Shown in pieces: positions 1-12,330 of a stretch of 64,000 bases of DNA (the first letter of the stretch is position 1; every line of letters starts with the position of its first letter). The stretch is from Zygaena filipendulae (Eukaryota; Arthropoda; Insecta; Lepidoptera; Zygaenidae). The stretch spans positions 10,557,501 to 10,621,500 of the forward strand of contig OU015654.1 of assembly GCA_907165275.2 (NCBI GenBank). Reading direction: 5' to 3'. The translations under genes and the position numbers were made by a program. A model generated the notes under the pieces. It did not search any database. It was not told where the DNA came from and saw nothing but the letters and a program-made list of their open reading frames with translations.

Positions 1-2261
1 ATCAGATGCAGCGCATTCAGCGGCAATATCGCACCTTCACGGTAATAACAGAGTTTTATATGCACAATAATATCTAGTATTTACTACTTCAATGGAATAA
101 GTTAAAGTCATGGACCAATTAAACATATTGGTCCATGGTTAAAGTAAACTAAAAATAAATGTTTTATACGTAGTTTGGTCTTTATTTGGGTCTTTATCAT
201 ATATTATATTTAACAGTCTTCTATGAGAGATTTTCTGTATTCAGTAGGTATAAATTTGAATTTTACGTATAATTACAGTGAATCAAAACAGTTGGTGTAC
301 CTATACCAAAAAATATTAAACTAAATAATATGTTTCTTGTGTTTTTTTTTATTGAATAGCAATATGTAAAAGATGAGTGTAGAAAGTTACTACCATAAAT
401 ACCGAACGTCTTTATGTCTCAATTAAAAAAAAAGAACAACGGAAAGATGAGAGAAACCAGTTCGCAGTCCGTAGCGGTCAGTACGTCACGTGGCACGCCG
501 GATGTTGCGATGCTGTAAGCCTGTAAATAAATGACTGCTATTGACATTTAACGCCAACGGCCGGTGGGTGCGAGCGTTACGTATAGATTATTTAAGTACG
601 CGGGGCACCTGACCACGGTATTGATCCGGTGGCCACGTGCTTCAGCCTTACACCCGCTAGAACACCGTAGCCTACACTCGTTAATTAGCTTCGTAGACAA
701 AAGATTAGATAATAATGACATAAATCAAATAACGACGTTGTTATTATAGTAATGTCTCTGTATTTTGTTACTTGTTATGTCAATTAATACGTCTTATTGA
801 TAGAAAGGTATTAAGTTACTCATTAGGCTGCAGGCATAATTATGTACCTAAGCTTACCCGCTTATTAGTGTTTTCGGTTACTGTATGCCTATTCGATTTT
901 TTCTCGGAAAAGGTATTGTGAGTAAAATGATGTGTTATTCTTAGCGAATGCACGCGTATTGTTGCACCACAGCAATTTTATTTACTCAGAGTAAGCAACA
1001 GGTTTTGATAAGAGAACTAAATTTTTTTGGTCGGGAAGCAAATCTCACTGAAAGATTTTTTTATATTTATAACAAGAAATTTTATTTACATTATAATTAC
1101 CAAACTACCTATATAAAATACTGTGTAAAATAAGAAAAATTCAAAAAAAACATCTTTAAATCTTGTTTCTCTAATGCTTATTAAGTTTTTGGGCAATAAA
1201 GTGTACCTATTTGAATTTGAATTCAATTAAAATAAAATTCAATGTTAAGACAGTGTTAAGGTTTAGTTTAGATTTTCTGTATAAGGTAGATAATTTTTTT
1301 TTCGCTTCAGTAGTTAAAACATGTAGGTTTTGCTGCCTGAAATCAGTGAGACAAAGTAACTTTTTAATTTTTGTTTTTAGAACGCGGCGAATATCTTATT
1401 CAGCCTTGGCTTAATCATACAATTCGAAACATTTACACTCTATCTCTTTCCCGCCATTAGAAAGAGAGAGAGACAAAGACCAGTCCTGTTGTTTTTTATG
1501 TTCGCCCCTTCTGGGACAGGCGAGGCCAAGTCTTAAGTAAGTAAATTCAGAATCCGAAAAAGACCAGTCCTTTCGAAGTTCCGATTTTGAAATCGACCCC
1601 AAAGATAAACACGTTCGGAAATTTGTACTAACTAAAGAAATTTTTCAAAAAGATAATTATGTCTTTTATTTATTGAATTTTTAACTTATTGCTGTATTTA
1701 AACGAAAATAAGTATTTACTGCAAATAAAACTGATATTTAGCTTGTAAATAAATATTTTCTCCTAAAGTGTTCTCGCTACTGAAGTGAAAACTTATGTGT
1801 GTTACACGAGGGCTTAGTTTTTTGAATCTCGTGCCTTTGAATCCCTCGCCACACTCAGGATTCAAAATCAGCACTCGCAGCAAAAAACGACTTTGTTCTC
1901 TTGTTGCAAAAATAACTATTTTCTCTCTTCTTTTCGTCGGAAAGGTGTTCTAAATTCAATATTTAAAAAAAAGAGAAATAAATATATGTCATTGTTTTTC
2001 TGTCAAATAAATAATAATCGATAAAAATTAAATGGTCTCTCATCAAGTAAATTTTTGGTAGTTTTCTTATATAGTCCGCAGCCACGTTCATAACAATATG
2101 AACATACTAATAATATATCTAATTAAATGTCATAAATATGTCAGTGTGACCTTCAAAATTGTGAGATTTCAAAGTACTTAATATATTTCTTTACACTTTA
2201 TACTTTCACTGACCCATTGTAGATAGATACATACATAATATGTAAATAGTAATAAGGGTCT
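1..2261. other. AT-rich intergenic DNA, no gene seen
   Basis: All open frames here are short (at most 67 codons) and lack recognisable domains. A short hairpin with 11-bp arms (CATGGACCAAT) lies at 109-137. Two similar blocks containing AAGACCAGTCCT lie near 1477 and 1560 and suggest an old dispersed repeat. I see no exon, RNA gene or complete transposon. Confidence 0.5.
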
Positions 2262-2530
2262 TAACTCCTAACTCGCAGCACTCGACCCTCGCAGTGAGAG
2301 GTATATGGCCGGATCGGGAGAATCCCGTTATACCCGTACAGCCAAAGCTCCCTAACTTTTGGCCACCCCTTCGCATTATTTCTCCAACAATCTGCGCAAA
2401 GTTTCCCAGTGCGCAAAGGAAACCGCACCGCTTTCAACTCGTGTTTCGGTGAGGTCAACGTCCTGTTAAAACGAGGGTGGGCCCGTCAATTTGGGATGGT
2501 GGTATCATCGCTCAGCGTTGTCACGGCGAC
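2262..2530. other. GC-richer patch of unknown nature
   Basis: About 270 bp stands out from the AT-rich surroundings. It holds a 65-codon minus-strand frame (2261-2458) with a CxxC pair, but no family I recognise. It could be a transposon fragment or an exon of an undetected gene. Nothing in the sequence decides between these. Confidence 0.25.
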
Positions 2531-3472
2531 AGTGAAAGAAGTAAAGAAAGAAAGAAAATAAATTTATAAGGCCCACAATTAACAATAACACAGTAAAGTA
2601 TATTTGAATTTGAATAGTAAAAACCACAAAGAAATAACAATTGAACAATATAATAAGTGAGAGAGAGGGAGAAGACTGTGTATAGCGACCAAATTGGTCT
2701 CGTCTTAGCATCAGTACTCAGTGCAGGTTCGCTCATTGAGTATATACCTATTGGTCTTAAAATTATTTCTCTTTATTAAGGAATACCTACAGCTTATATC
2801 TTGACGTCCACGTCGTCTTAAGATGACGTCCATATCGTCTTAAGGATACAGTACGGAAAATTCATTGCAGAATTTTTATTTAGTTTCCGGCCGCATAAGT
2901 ATGGCACATACGCCTTTGCAACTCAATTTCGTCGGAGATGCTCAAACCGCTATGGGAGCCTGGATTCGTATAGTGGATATGGAGTGTGTGGAGGTCTTTA
3001 TATTTGGGGGGAGGAAATTTACATATCGAATGTACGATTGTCCTCCAGTCTGGGCCTTGATTCACTATGGACATAAAGCGCCTCGTTACGCTTTTTCCTA
3101 AAAAATGAAGTTTTTTTAACTCTGTATGCGTAGTTTCATTTCAATAAAAAATACGTAAACAACGTAACCGTACGTAGGCATACAAGGTCTTGAAAGATAA
3201 TTAATTATTTTTACTGTCAAAATCGTCTGCGTAGGTACAAATAAAATTTACGTTACGTGAATAACAAGTAAACGGGTGGGAAATTGAAATTTTATTTTTA
3301 ATCACTACATAATATGTATTATAAAACAAAGTCCTCCGCCGCGCCTTGTCTGAACGGATTTTCATACAGTTTTCACCAATAGATAGAGTGATAAATGAGA
3401 AAGGTTAGGTACCTATTTAATTTGTCGAGGTAAATTTTGGTTTCCATCACTTTAGGTAACGATAGATAATAA
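2531..3472. other. Intergenic DNA with one small open frame
   Basis: A 78-codon plus-strand frame (2865-3101) is open but resembles nothing I know, and an overlapping minus-strand frame of 64 codons is also open, so it is more likely chance or repeat-derived than a gene. A repeat-like segment around 3340-3400 carries CTGAACGGATTTTCATAC, a string that recurs in this window near 5870, 7030 and 43610. Confidence 0.35.
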
Positions 3473-3473
3473 T

Positions 3474-3509
<36 letters not shown>
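3473..3509. repeat. (TTTA)n microsatellite
   Basis: Nine uninterrupted TTTA units are visible. This is a simple sequence repeat with no other feature. Confidence 0.95.
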
Positions 3510-3540
3510 TTATTGGAAGTGTCGGAAAAAATCAATCCGT

Positions 3541-3643
3541 CTACGTTGTCAGGTGTACAAAAATGACATAGGGTACTTTTTATCGCGGAATTCCCGCGGG
3601 AAACTCCGAAATTAACGCGGTGAGATTACGAGAAATAGCTAGT
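3541..3643 (+). mobile_element. Non-autonomous Helitron, 3' fragment
   Basis: It contains the shared core of this family (GGGTACTTTTTATCGCGGAA, then TTCCCGCGGG and an ACTCCGAAATTAACGCGG segment) and ends in AGCTAG followed by T. CTRR termini with a GC hairpin just upstream are the Helitron 3' signature. The 5' half is missing. Confidence 0.7.
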
Positions 3644-3845
3644 GCTAAATATTATTCATTATGTCAACAATAGAATCGTCGCCCGGTGTCGACTAATCCT
3701 CTTATTGTTCAGCAGCTACCTTCGAGTACTTATCGTTTGTCGCGATTAGTGTGCTGTCAAAAAGTTGGACCGATACCTTTATCCCTATGACTTATTCCGA
3801 ATGACCGGTCGTACGAAACGAAACATTTGCACCCTAATAGGCTGG

Positions 3846-4085
3846 ATGACTAAATTTTAGTTTTTAGTCCATCATGTAGATTAATATAATGTATAATTAT
3901 GTAGTAAAAAGATATCGACGATATTTTAAGTTCAATAAGTTGCGTGATGACACAAATTGGTATATAGTATTTATTCATCAGTTAGAAAAAGCAAAAAATA
4001 CATGTATATTGTTTTATTATATTTATTAATAGATATTATAATCTACAAAACTGACGGACCAAATAAAATTTTGATTTTCGGCACC
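3846..4085. mobile_element. MITE, CRE-family copy 1 (degraded)
   Basis: The left end (TTTTTAGTCCATCATGTAGA) and right end (CTACAAAACTGACGGACC) are diverged inverted repeats, related to the ends at 27.4-27.67 kb. The interior shares GTTGCGTGATGACAC and AGAAAAAGCAAAAAATACATG with three other copies. The 86-codon frame across it (3957-4217) is not a gene. Confidence 0.55.
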
Positions 4086-4688
4086 ATGCTTATTCCGTCT
4101 GTTCCACTAAGCAGTTTAAAAAGCGACGCCGATGTCTTCACCAACAATTTAGGACTAAAATCAAAGGGTCATCAACATCAGTCACAAAGTTTATTTAAAA
4201 TAACATTTCGAAAATAATTCAAAATAATTGTATCTTTTATTAGTTTCGTTTCGTACGCTTTCAACGCTTTGGACGCGTAGGTACGCTTTGGAATAAGATT
4301 GGGTTGTCATGTTTTCAACGTTCCTTTTGTGCATCGGTAATGAGACGTAGAGGGGAAAAGCCGATACCTACTTATTTAACTTCACATAGAATCGAACGTA
4401 GCAATGTATAATAATAATAAACACACTTTCTTTAGATAAGAAAATACACACAAAATAAAAATATGTTAGTTATTTTTTTCGTTACGAAACGGGCAAATTT
4501 AAACGAAATTATGTATGTATTTTTATTGTATTCTGTTAAGTAGATATTTAGATACTATACGTTATCTAATTTCTTATTCAAGAATATCATTTTGTTCAAT
4601 TTACAAAGTAATTCAACACGGTGGTGACAATTTAGAATTCAAGCCGGGATTCGCGTCAACTTGATCTAAAATAAATACCGAGGACATA
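4086..4688. other. Intergenic, no feature seen
   Basis: AT-rich sequence with no open frame above noise and no repeat that I can match elsewhere in the window. Confidence 0.4.
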
Positions 4689-4797
4689 CAGTCAGCATTA
4701 GAATTATGTAAACAGTTTTGTCAATTGTTGAATTCTATTACTATTACATTAGGATCCAACGACAGTCAAAGTGATTACATATTTCTGATGCTGACTG
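4689..4797. mobile_element. Short TA-flanked MITE
   Basis: The ends form a roughly 25-bp inverted repeat (left CAGTCAGCATTAGAA, right TTCTGATGCTGACTG) with two mismatches. The element is bounded by TA on both sides, the target duplication expected of Tc1/mariner-type MITEs. At 109 bp it carries no coding capacity. Confidence 0.75.
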
Positions 4798-4799
4798 TA

Positions 4800-6196
4800 C
4801 TCTACCTCTTTATGCATTCAGGGAGCTCAAGCGGCTGCTTCACCGCAAAGCCTTTGCCAACGCTTTGTTGACTTTATTAGAAAAGAAGAAAGGAAATTAA
4901 ACTATAGACAGACACTATTTCTCCTTACATTAAAGGTAACACGGGGATTATACTCTCTTCGTCTTATATATTGATACGTAGAATAAACAACACAGTAAAG
5001 CAGCTTTACCTAACTTTTTCACCCACGGAGATCAAGCACAATTTTCAATACTCTCAGACCCCCAGGGATCCACCGACCTCGGGTTAAGAAACAATTCAAT
5101 AAAGGTATATCTTTTAATACTCGATGCTCCCGGTAGTTCACTAGGATGAATTTTGGAAAAACATACATACATAGGTACGTTTATCGAGATGAAAATGGAC
5201 GTGAATGGTCAATTACGAAATTAGATGAAACTTTTGAATATCATATTATTATTAGGGAAGAAACATAAATGTTGATATTAATGTTAGTGAAAATTTATCA
5301 TAGGTATTTACCTATCTACTTTTCTGGCAATATAATAAATTATCTATATATTATTTATATATTATTCGTCTTATGTAAACTTTATTAGACTTTTTGATAG
5401 CTTTTTTGTTTATGTAGACTAATCTTGCCTTCGACGAAAGTCGGGTAGAAATAATAATATTCCACCAAAAACATTTTCATGTAAAATGTTGCCAAGACGA
5501 GACCATGTGACTCGCACTGTCAAAAAGTTATCAGATCTCATGTAGAGCCAAGCTTCTAACTCTACACGCCCTAAGGCCTAACTTTACAAACTCTACACCT
5601 TAGTCCACATCGCTACATTCACATGAGTGAAAATTTTTTCCACTGTTTATTACTTTTCTGTTATAAAATAGTTCTTGTAGTAACGAAACGGGAGAAAGCC
5701 GAGAATCTAGGTACTACATCTGTTAATAAATAGAATCAAAATGTTAGTTTGTCGTGACAGTTCCTTCTACTGAGCTTATTTATAGAGGGTTATTTGCATG
5801 CTACTATAATATAAAATACTATAATAATATTTTTTTAATGTTGGTCTGCGTCCGGGGTATACTTCGGAATGGCTGAACGGATTTTCAATTTGGTATAATA
5901 TTACTTTAGGTACAGAAATAGGACATATTGGGATACTTTTTATTTGGATACAAAGAGTTCCCGAGGAAACCCCGAAATCTCACATGAATGAAACCACAGG
6001 GTATACAGGTATCTGTTTAACAAATTCGTTTCATAATGCAATGAGTCGCTTGTCGTTTGTAATTTTATCTCGTCCCCGTCCGAAGTGAGAGCTTAACTTG
6101 ATGTTGATTTTAATTCAAATTTAAATTTAAATTAATCATACCATTAATTTATTAACAGGTACAGTTTAGTTAATCTGCATGTGTAGGTACTGTCTA
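4800..6196. other. Intergenic with a diverged Helitron-like segment
   Basis: No gene. The segment 5845-6010 contains GGCTGAACGGATTTTCAAT, a GATACTTTTTATTTGG block, GAGTTCCCGAGGAAACCCCG and a GTGAAACC-like tail, which parallels the Helitron core in order and spacing but is badly decayed. The rest shows nothing I can name. Confidence 0.4.
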
Positions 6197-6197
6197 A

Positions 6198-6423
6198 CCG
6201 CCGCACTCAGAGTTGGCTTTAATGATTACTTAGTTTCTAAAACAAAACTGCCGCGATCAGAGACGTTCAGTAAATTAATGTTAATTGGCATTTAATGAGA
6301 TGTAACTTAATTAGTTAAATGCCAATTAACATTAATTTATTAAAGTTTTCTGATTGCGGCAGTTTTGTTTTAAAAGTCTATACTTAACTAAGTAATCATT
6401 AAAGTCGACTTTGAGTGCGGCGG
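6198..6423. mobile_element. Fold-back MITE, copy 1
   Basis: Nearly the whole 226 bp is one inverted repeat. It starts CCGCCGCACTCAGAGT and ends ACTTTGAGTGCGGCGG, with further matched blocks (AAAACAAAACTGCCGC with GCGGCAGTTTTGTTTT, and TTAATGTTAATTGGCATTTAA with its complement). TA is next to both outer ends. A closely related copy lies at 52471-52707 and a deleted one at 45737-45836. Confidence 0.85.
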
Positions 6424-6454
6424 TAAGTGTTTTGAGTCCCGGTAAAATCGAATA

Positions 6455-6535
6455 ATAATAATTATTGGACATTTACACACAACGCCACCTAGTCTAAAAT
6501 AATCAAAGCTTGTAATATAGGTAACGGACAAATTA
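6455..6535 (+). repeat. Dispersed repeat, TTGGACATT family, copy 1
   Basis: A block reading TTGGACATTTACACACAACG followed by CCACCTAGT and AAGCTTGTAATATAGGTA recurs at 11630-11716 and 32047-32125. It is probably a transposon fragment of a type I cannot name. Confidence 0.5.
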
Positions 6536-6539
6536 TGTA

Positions 6540-7188
6540 ATACTTATTTACATTTCAATCCTTTTCTTAAAATATACATATAATATATAAGTGTGTACCT
6601 ATTTCCAACTTACGAATAAAAAAGGCTCAAAAAATCACTCACAAAAACTTTGATGCACTGTAAGAGGTACAGAAATGAATAGTGCAGCAGTAACTGCCGT
6701 CACATTACTGGTGCAAAGTTGTCGAAGATAGTTATATAAGGCATAGACAGGTTACGCTCTGGGTGTCCAGGACAATCACACGCATCCCACATCCACCGGT
6801 CCATAGACAAAGCCTGTAAGGAGACACCTACTTCCTCTGACGAATAGCGTGGCTCATTCTAGGATCGCTGCTCTAGTTCACAGATGAGATCTGATGTGAT
6901 GACGTTGATATCAATTTCTATTGCATTTATAAACGAAATACCTACTGCTAAATATTATATTCTTCACCTCACCAAAGAACACAAAAAACTATTATAATTT
7001 TTTTGTCTGTACCTACATGCTTATCTTCGAAACTGCGGAACGGATTTTCATACTGTTTTACACAGGTAAATTAAGCTTAGCTTCGAGCCACATTATAGGC
7101 TTTGTTTAATGGAAATAGATATTTAAAAATATCTTTTCACTTCTCATGCTCTGAACGTGCTTGTTTGTGCAGGATATAGGCTGCACAA
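6540..7188. other. Intergenic with a repeat fragment
   Basis: No gene. The segment 7001-7140 contains GCGGAACGGATTTTCATACT, shared with several other places in the window, so it is likely a Helitron-like remnant of a second subfamily. Confidence 0.35.
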
Positions 7189-7236
7189 AATCGATTTTTA
7201 TGCGTATATTATATTATATACGCATAAAAATCGATT
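7189..7236. repeat. 48-bp palindrome
   Basis: Two perfect 20-bp arms (AATCGATTTTTATGCGTATA and its complement) surround an 8-bp AT spacer. It could extrude as a cruciform or be the relic of a fold-back element. Confidence 0.9.
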
Positions 7237-10200
7237 ATTATATTATATCGATTTTTATAAGTTATTTTGCATTAACGTATCTACTCATAAATAATTCTAT
7301 ATTAGGGCAAAGAAAATGAGCCATACAGCCAAACATAATAAGTTCGTAGATAGACTTTGTTATTTTATAATATTTACTTTAATTTATTTGCCTTGTGTGT
7401 TTTTTAAGACATAAATATCTACCGTTAATATGCCGGGAAAAACAATTTCCTTCAGTATTCAAAACTATACTAATTTTACTTTGAATTTTAATTAAAGAAA
7501 TATTATGTTATACTACTGTATTATTTTCTCGCAATCGAAGTGAAAAGCAGAGTTTATAACTATCCACAAAACCATTTTATCCCCGACATTACTATCATGC
7601 TAAAAGTCTCGGTTAAAAATTGTTCGTTTTAAGCACTTGTTTTAAAATCTATTATATATACATATTTCTATCTCAGAATAAGAAAATAAGAAAATTTAAT
7701 TTTAAACTAGCTATTGCATTGAAAATTCGGGAACTCTTTGTGTACAAATAAAAGTGTCCTATTCGTGGAGCTAAAGTAACTACTAATATGACTGTCCTAA
7801 ATCTGATGAAAATCAGTTCAGCTGTTCCAAAAAAGACAAACAGACAAAAATTTTGTTAGATGTTTGCTGTTACCCTCGGAGACTTTCTGGCATTAGGTTT
7901 CTCAATATTACAGACAGATATTTAAATTTCATTTATATATTTAAATAAGGACTCTGATTAGGTATATGTTATTTCGTCTGAGGGTATTATGTATAATGTA
8001 CATCCTCAGAGGTTTACCGAAAGTGGATACCTAATGATGGTTGAGCTGGGTATTTTCGATTGCAAAACTAATTCTAGGTATGTAGGTATACTTAAGTACA
8101 TCGATACTCGTACCTACTGCTTACAACTAAAAAGCCGTTAGGCGACATGGTCGATTATTTACCTACTTTATCCATCGATTACCTAGTATTTGCGGCTTTT
8201 CGATATCTTGAATAGTTAGCATTTTATTCGGTGATTCATAAGATTTTAGAAACACTGATGATTAACTCCTAAATAATATGTAGAGTCCTGTACATAATCG
8301 TTCTAAATCTTAGAGGTGCACTAGTTTTAAATTCAGTTAGTACTCTATATTTTACTGATTAGTATATTTTACTGATTATTACATATTATTATATTAAATT
8401 ATATCTACCCACAAAATTGTTATAGTTAAATTGTGTCTATCTACTGGGTAAAATAGCATCTTTTCCATCAACCTTAGTGGTTTCTTAAGTGCTATGTAAG
8501 ATGTATTTTTTTATTGTAAATTTTGTTTAGTAAATAAATTTTAAAAAAAAAACTAAAACGCAAAAAACGTTTTATCTCGAACTATATTATGTTTACAATA
8601 TGACAAGCAAATCATTCAAAAATATTTTACATGATCTATTTTTGGTATCCTCAAGTATCGGTATATAGGTTTTATGATTGTCAAGTTACACCGGTTTAAA
8701 AGTTTTTTACGTGTTACTCAAAACAAGTGTTTGGTTGATAAAGCCATTATAGATATAACACGGCGGGATAGATTATTATCTGTATTCTGTAGGTACGTGT
8801 TCAGTATATGAAGTGGGTAAAGATACTTTCATGTACTGAACATCAATTAATATGAAAATTAAGGTATGAAGACAAATACCTAGAACAAGATACACAAACA
8901 TGAAAGTATGAGCCGTAGGTACTGATTAATAAGTATATTATGTAGCCAGCCAAAGACATTAAAAGATAATAGACGAACAATACAAACTTTTACTATGCAA
9001 TCCACGTCAACCAATTTTTGCGGGGGGATGATCAAAATAAAAACCAATCACATCGTTGCAACGCAAAACGCAATCAAATACCAGTCACCACAAAGTACAT
9101 TTCAAATAGTCAATCACATCGCTTTCCGTCAAGTGGTAGGTATCTATAGACAATAATCTCTGCTAGCCAACGGCATTTTGTTAGCTTATGATAATTTGAC
9201 CTCTGCGTGGTTCAAGGGGAAAGCTTAGCGGCCGAGCGTATTGTCAATCTATTCTCTTTCAATATCTTTGTAGCCAGCCATTGACGTCACAGCAACTCCT
9301 TTGTATCCATGTAGGTGTGAGTGAACGTTCACACTCCTACCTTTTAGGTAACAAAACATTTTGTATCGATTTCTAACAATTACAATTAATATTTTCCTGA
9401 TTGTCTCGTTAGTAAGTACGTAAGTCATCGGTGAACTTGTAGCAAATAGCTTCCTTCCTTAATTAAATAATCCGTGGATTCACCGCTGAAGCGGTCGTGG
9501 ATCCAAATAGATGGAAGGATTTGGACTGATTTTCACTAATCTGATCTTTTTCTATACCTAGGTACTTTAACAAACGCCAATGAGTGGACATGAGGAAACA
9601 CATTCTTAGATAAAACTAACAATGTTATTTTTTTTTAATGAATCTGTTTAAGTTGCATTCTTACTTAGGTATAGGTACGTAATCTCAATAAAAACTTTTC
9701 TCTTACAATACAACAATTATATAATTTAGATAGATTTTTTTATTCTTATTTCCTTACATTAATATTATTTTAAGTACCTATACATATACCTAGGTAGGTA
9801 CATAATTATTATTAAATTAACCTCACCTGGCTTTTAAATATGTAACTGATATTGGTATGATTTATTGTACTGTTATATCCTATTGATGATTAGACATACA
9901 CCTGTCTTATTTTTTATATTTTTTTATTCCGTCAATCTTTAAACCGCGTCTTGAATAAATTACTTGGAAGACAAGATCGTCTTTGTTTGTACCTACAGTC
10001 CTACACCTAAGTAAGTACCTATAAAATCATATATTGTAGACAGAGCATACTTTACAGCTATGTAGGTAAGTATCATTCAACTATATACACGCGTAAGCTT
10101 ACTAAAAAAACGTTATTGCAGTCACTTCAGCCGTGTTATTAAAAAATTATGACGATAATAATAATTGTGATCTTTTCTGCTGCGCACCTACTTATGATCT

Positions 10201-10254
10201 AATTACAATAAATTATTTTGAAAGATATTTCAGATCCTCATTTGATAAACCAAC
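7237..10254. other. Long AT-rich intergenic stretch
   Basis: Three kilobases with no frame above about 60 codons and no domain. The segment 7731-7860 is a minus-strand relic of the Helitron-like subfamily at 5.8 kb (GGGAACTCTTTGTGTACAAA, then GATGAAAATCAGTTCAGCTG). Nothing else is recognisable. Confidence 0.4.
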
Positions 10255-10545
10255 GTGTTAAAGGAGACGACCAGCAATATCATACACCTTCATTCATCAG
10301 GCGCCCAACATAGCTGGCGCCCGACAGGGAAGCCTGGCGCCCAATATAGGGTAGCCTCGCACCCAACCATGGTACCGACCATCCATGGCATGGATTATTT
10401 CCGCTGGTCCGCATTTCATGTGATTCGACAGGGAAGAAGACATTTTGTACACGAATCCACACGGAAAACAATGGATTCATTGAAAAACATTGAATATTCT
10501 CAAAACAATTTACATGTTTGATTGAATGGACTGATGAACGGTGTG
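10255..10545 (+). mobile_element. Possible LTR-retrotransposon leader fragment
   Basis: GGCGCCC occurs three times within 45 bp (near 10299, 10316 and 10336). The string TGGCGCCCGACAGGGA resembles a retroelement primer-binding site for the 3' end of a tRNA. An 88-codon frame runs through it. I see no adjacent LTR or polymerase, so at best this is an orphan fragment. Confidence 0.25.
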
Positions 10546-11097
10546 TCTCTATAATTTAACTGAAACAATACTTCATTATCCCTGAAGGCCTATTCACAAA
10601 ATAACTGGCCTGTAATGAGTGTTACTGTTTGATAAATTAATTTAATGAAACAAGTGTGTTCAACGTGTCTGCGTGTATACAAGCGCAGAAAGGGACTTTG
10701 TTTGTATTAAAACACCTCCTATTAACAATAAACAAAAAAAAGTCACGGAAATATTCTAAGGTGTAAGGAATAACCCAAGACCCAACGTAAGTTTTATTTT
10801 TATCTCATGCAAAGAAGTTTCACTTCAAAAGTAGATTTATATGTATAAAATAAATATATAGTTTTTGGCGGGAATCGAAGATGGTGCAGTAGGATCCTTC
10901 ATTTACCTATATTTGTGGCCATAAAAAATTTGGAAAGTGTTTTGTGTTTTATGGTGCTGTATGGGACAATAGTTTTCACATTGATTTTTATTTACCTACT
11001 CAAGAAGATATTATGACATTTCGAGCTGATTTCTTCGGTGTCCTGCGAGAGCTTCGAGAAATCATATGCAAATATAGCAACACTGGTTGTACAAAGA
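10546..11097. other. Intergenic, no feature seen
   Basis: AT-rich sequence without a gene, repeat boundary or RNA signature that I could support. Confidence 0.4.
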
Positions 11098-11293
11098 TCA
11101 TAAAGCCCAAGTAATATAAATGCGAATGCGAGTTTGTTTGTTTGTTACGCTTTCACGCCTTGACAACTCGACTGATCGTGATGAAGTTTTACACACACAT
11201 GACACCTGGGCACAGAAAAGTACATATTTTTGTCCCGGAATTCTCGCGCAAACTCTGATAATAAGGCGAGTGAAACTGCGGGGTCCAGGTAGT
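11098..11293 (+). mobile_element. Non-autonomous Helitron, near full length
   Basis: It begins TCATAAAGCCCAAGTAATAT and continues with GTTTGTTTGTTACGCTTTCA, the actyCGACTGATCGTGATGAA-type block, a GTCCCGGAATTC core and a decayed GTGAAACTGCGGGG tail. The order matches the intact copy at 45108-45314, but the terminal CTAG is lost. The open frames on both strands here are shadows of this repeat. Confidence 0.7.
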
Positions 11294-11629
11294 AGTAAAA
11301 GAAATACAACATTCATTCTATTTTACTTGAAACTGGCTGAATGCATTATGTTCGAACGTTCATGAGAAGAAAAAAAAGAAAAGTGTAAAGTTTATTGACC
11401 CTTGAACAGCGTGGTGTGCATTCGAATAGGTGTCGTTTGCGTGAGCTTTGTCATACGATAGTCGCCATCTCGTTGAATATGACACTCGTCCGGGCGCGAA
11501 CACCGCAGGCTCACTATTTCCTACCTCTAAGGCAAACACACACCGTAGTGCGGTAACGGTTCATGTGGCAGATTAAATTTCTCGACACGAGAATTACTTA
11601 AACACGGTCATTGTAGAATAATAATAGTA

Positions 11630-11716
11630 ATGCTTGGACATTATTATATCACACAGCGCTATATAGGTACCTGTTCCCGAACTAAGCCGAACTTGCACTA
11701 TGGATACCAGACAGCT
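11630..11716 (+). repeat. Dispersed repeat, TTGGACATT family, copy 2
   Basis: It carries TTGGACATTATTATATCACA, CAGCGCTATATAGGTACC, AACTAAGCCGA and TATGGATACCAGACA in the same order as 32047-32125. Confidence 0.55.
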
Positions 11717-11795
11717 GTCCCCCGTGGTTTCACACACGGTAATTTCGGAATTCCCGCGGAAATTCCGGGATAAACTATACACGTATAAAACTACC
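11717..11795 (-). mobile_element. Helitron 3' fragment, reverse orientation
   Basis: AGCTGTCCCCCGTGGTTTCA, a GGTAATTTCGGAATTCCCGC segment and AATTCCGGGATAAA follow the reversed Helitron 3' end directly next to the preceding dispersed repeat. It is cut short on the right. Confidence 0.7.
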
Positions 11796-11920
11796 TCTTG
11801 AATCACTTCTATGTTCTTGTTTCTAAATCCTAGCAGGTAGGTAATTTTAAAAAAATCTAATTTTGATTACTTTTAAAGCAAAAGATACAAGACTACAGAT
11901 ATGGTATAATTTGCGATATC

Positions 11921-11954
11921 TATTTACATACCTAGATATCTAGGTATGTAAATA
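11921..11954. repeat. Perfect 34-bp palindrome
   Basis: The sequence reads the same on both strands across all 34 bases, centred on CTAGATATCTAG. There is no spacer. Confidence 0.9.
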
Positions 11955-12099
11955 AAAATAAATGCTTGTATATGTTTGTCCTCTATATAGGCAGGTACGT
12001 TCCTAAACCATGAATGCAGATCGGTTATTCAGCGTGGGCGTATGAAGAGCAGGCCACGAAAGCTCCTGATGTAGAAAAATCCTTCGAAAATTCCATAAC

Positions 12100-12203
12100 T
12101 CAAAGCCTAGCACAACAAAACGGAACGGTTTTGATGTTACGAAGGAGCTGTCATCCTCTTTCGTTCGGAAACTGATGCGAGTGAAACCGTGGGCATCAGC
12201 TAG
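12100..12203 (+). mobile_element. Decayed Helitron 3' end
   Basis: A weak GTGAAACCGTGGGCATCAG tail ends in CTAG followed by T. Upstream similarity to the family core is poor, so only the terminus is secure. Confidence 0.45.
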
Positions 12204-12330
12204 TGTATTTTATTGCAATTGTTGGTGTAAACTATAATATTTCAGCAATAACACAACAGCAATGAACCTCATCGAAGCACAGAACTCACTGCTCGCTCAT
12301 GAGAAAAGACAGCACATAAATTATAATAAA

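Noticed and set aside
3957..4217. 86-codon plus-strand frame
   Set aside because: It overlaps a MITE copy and resembles no family.
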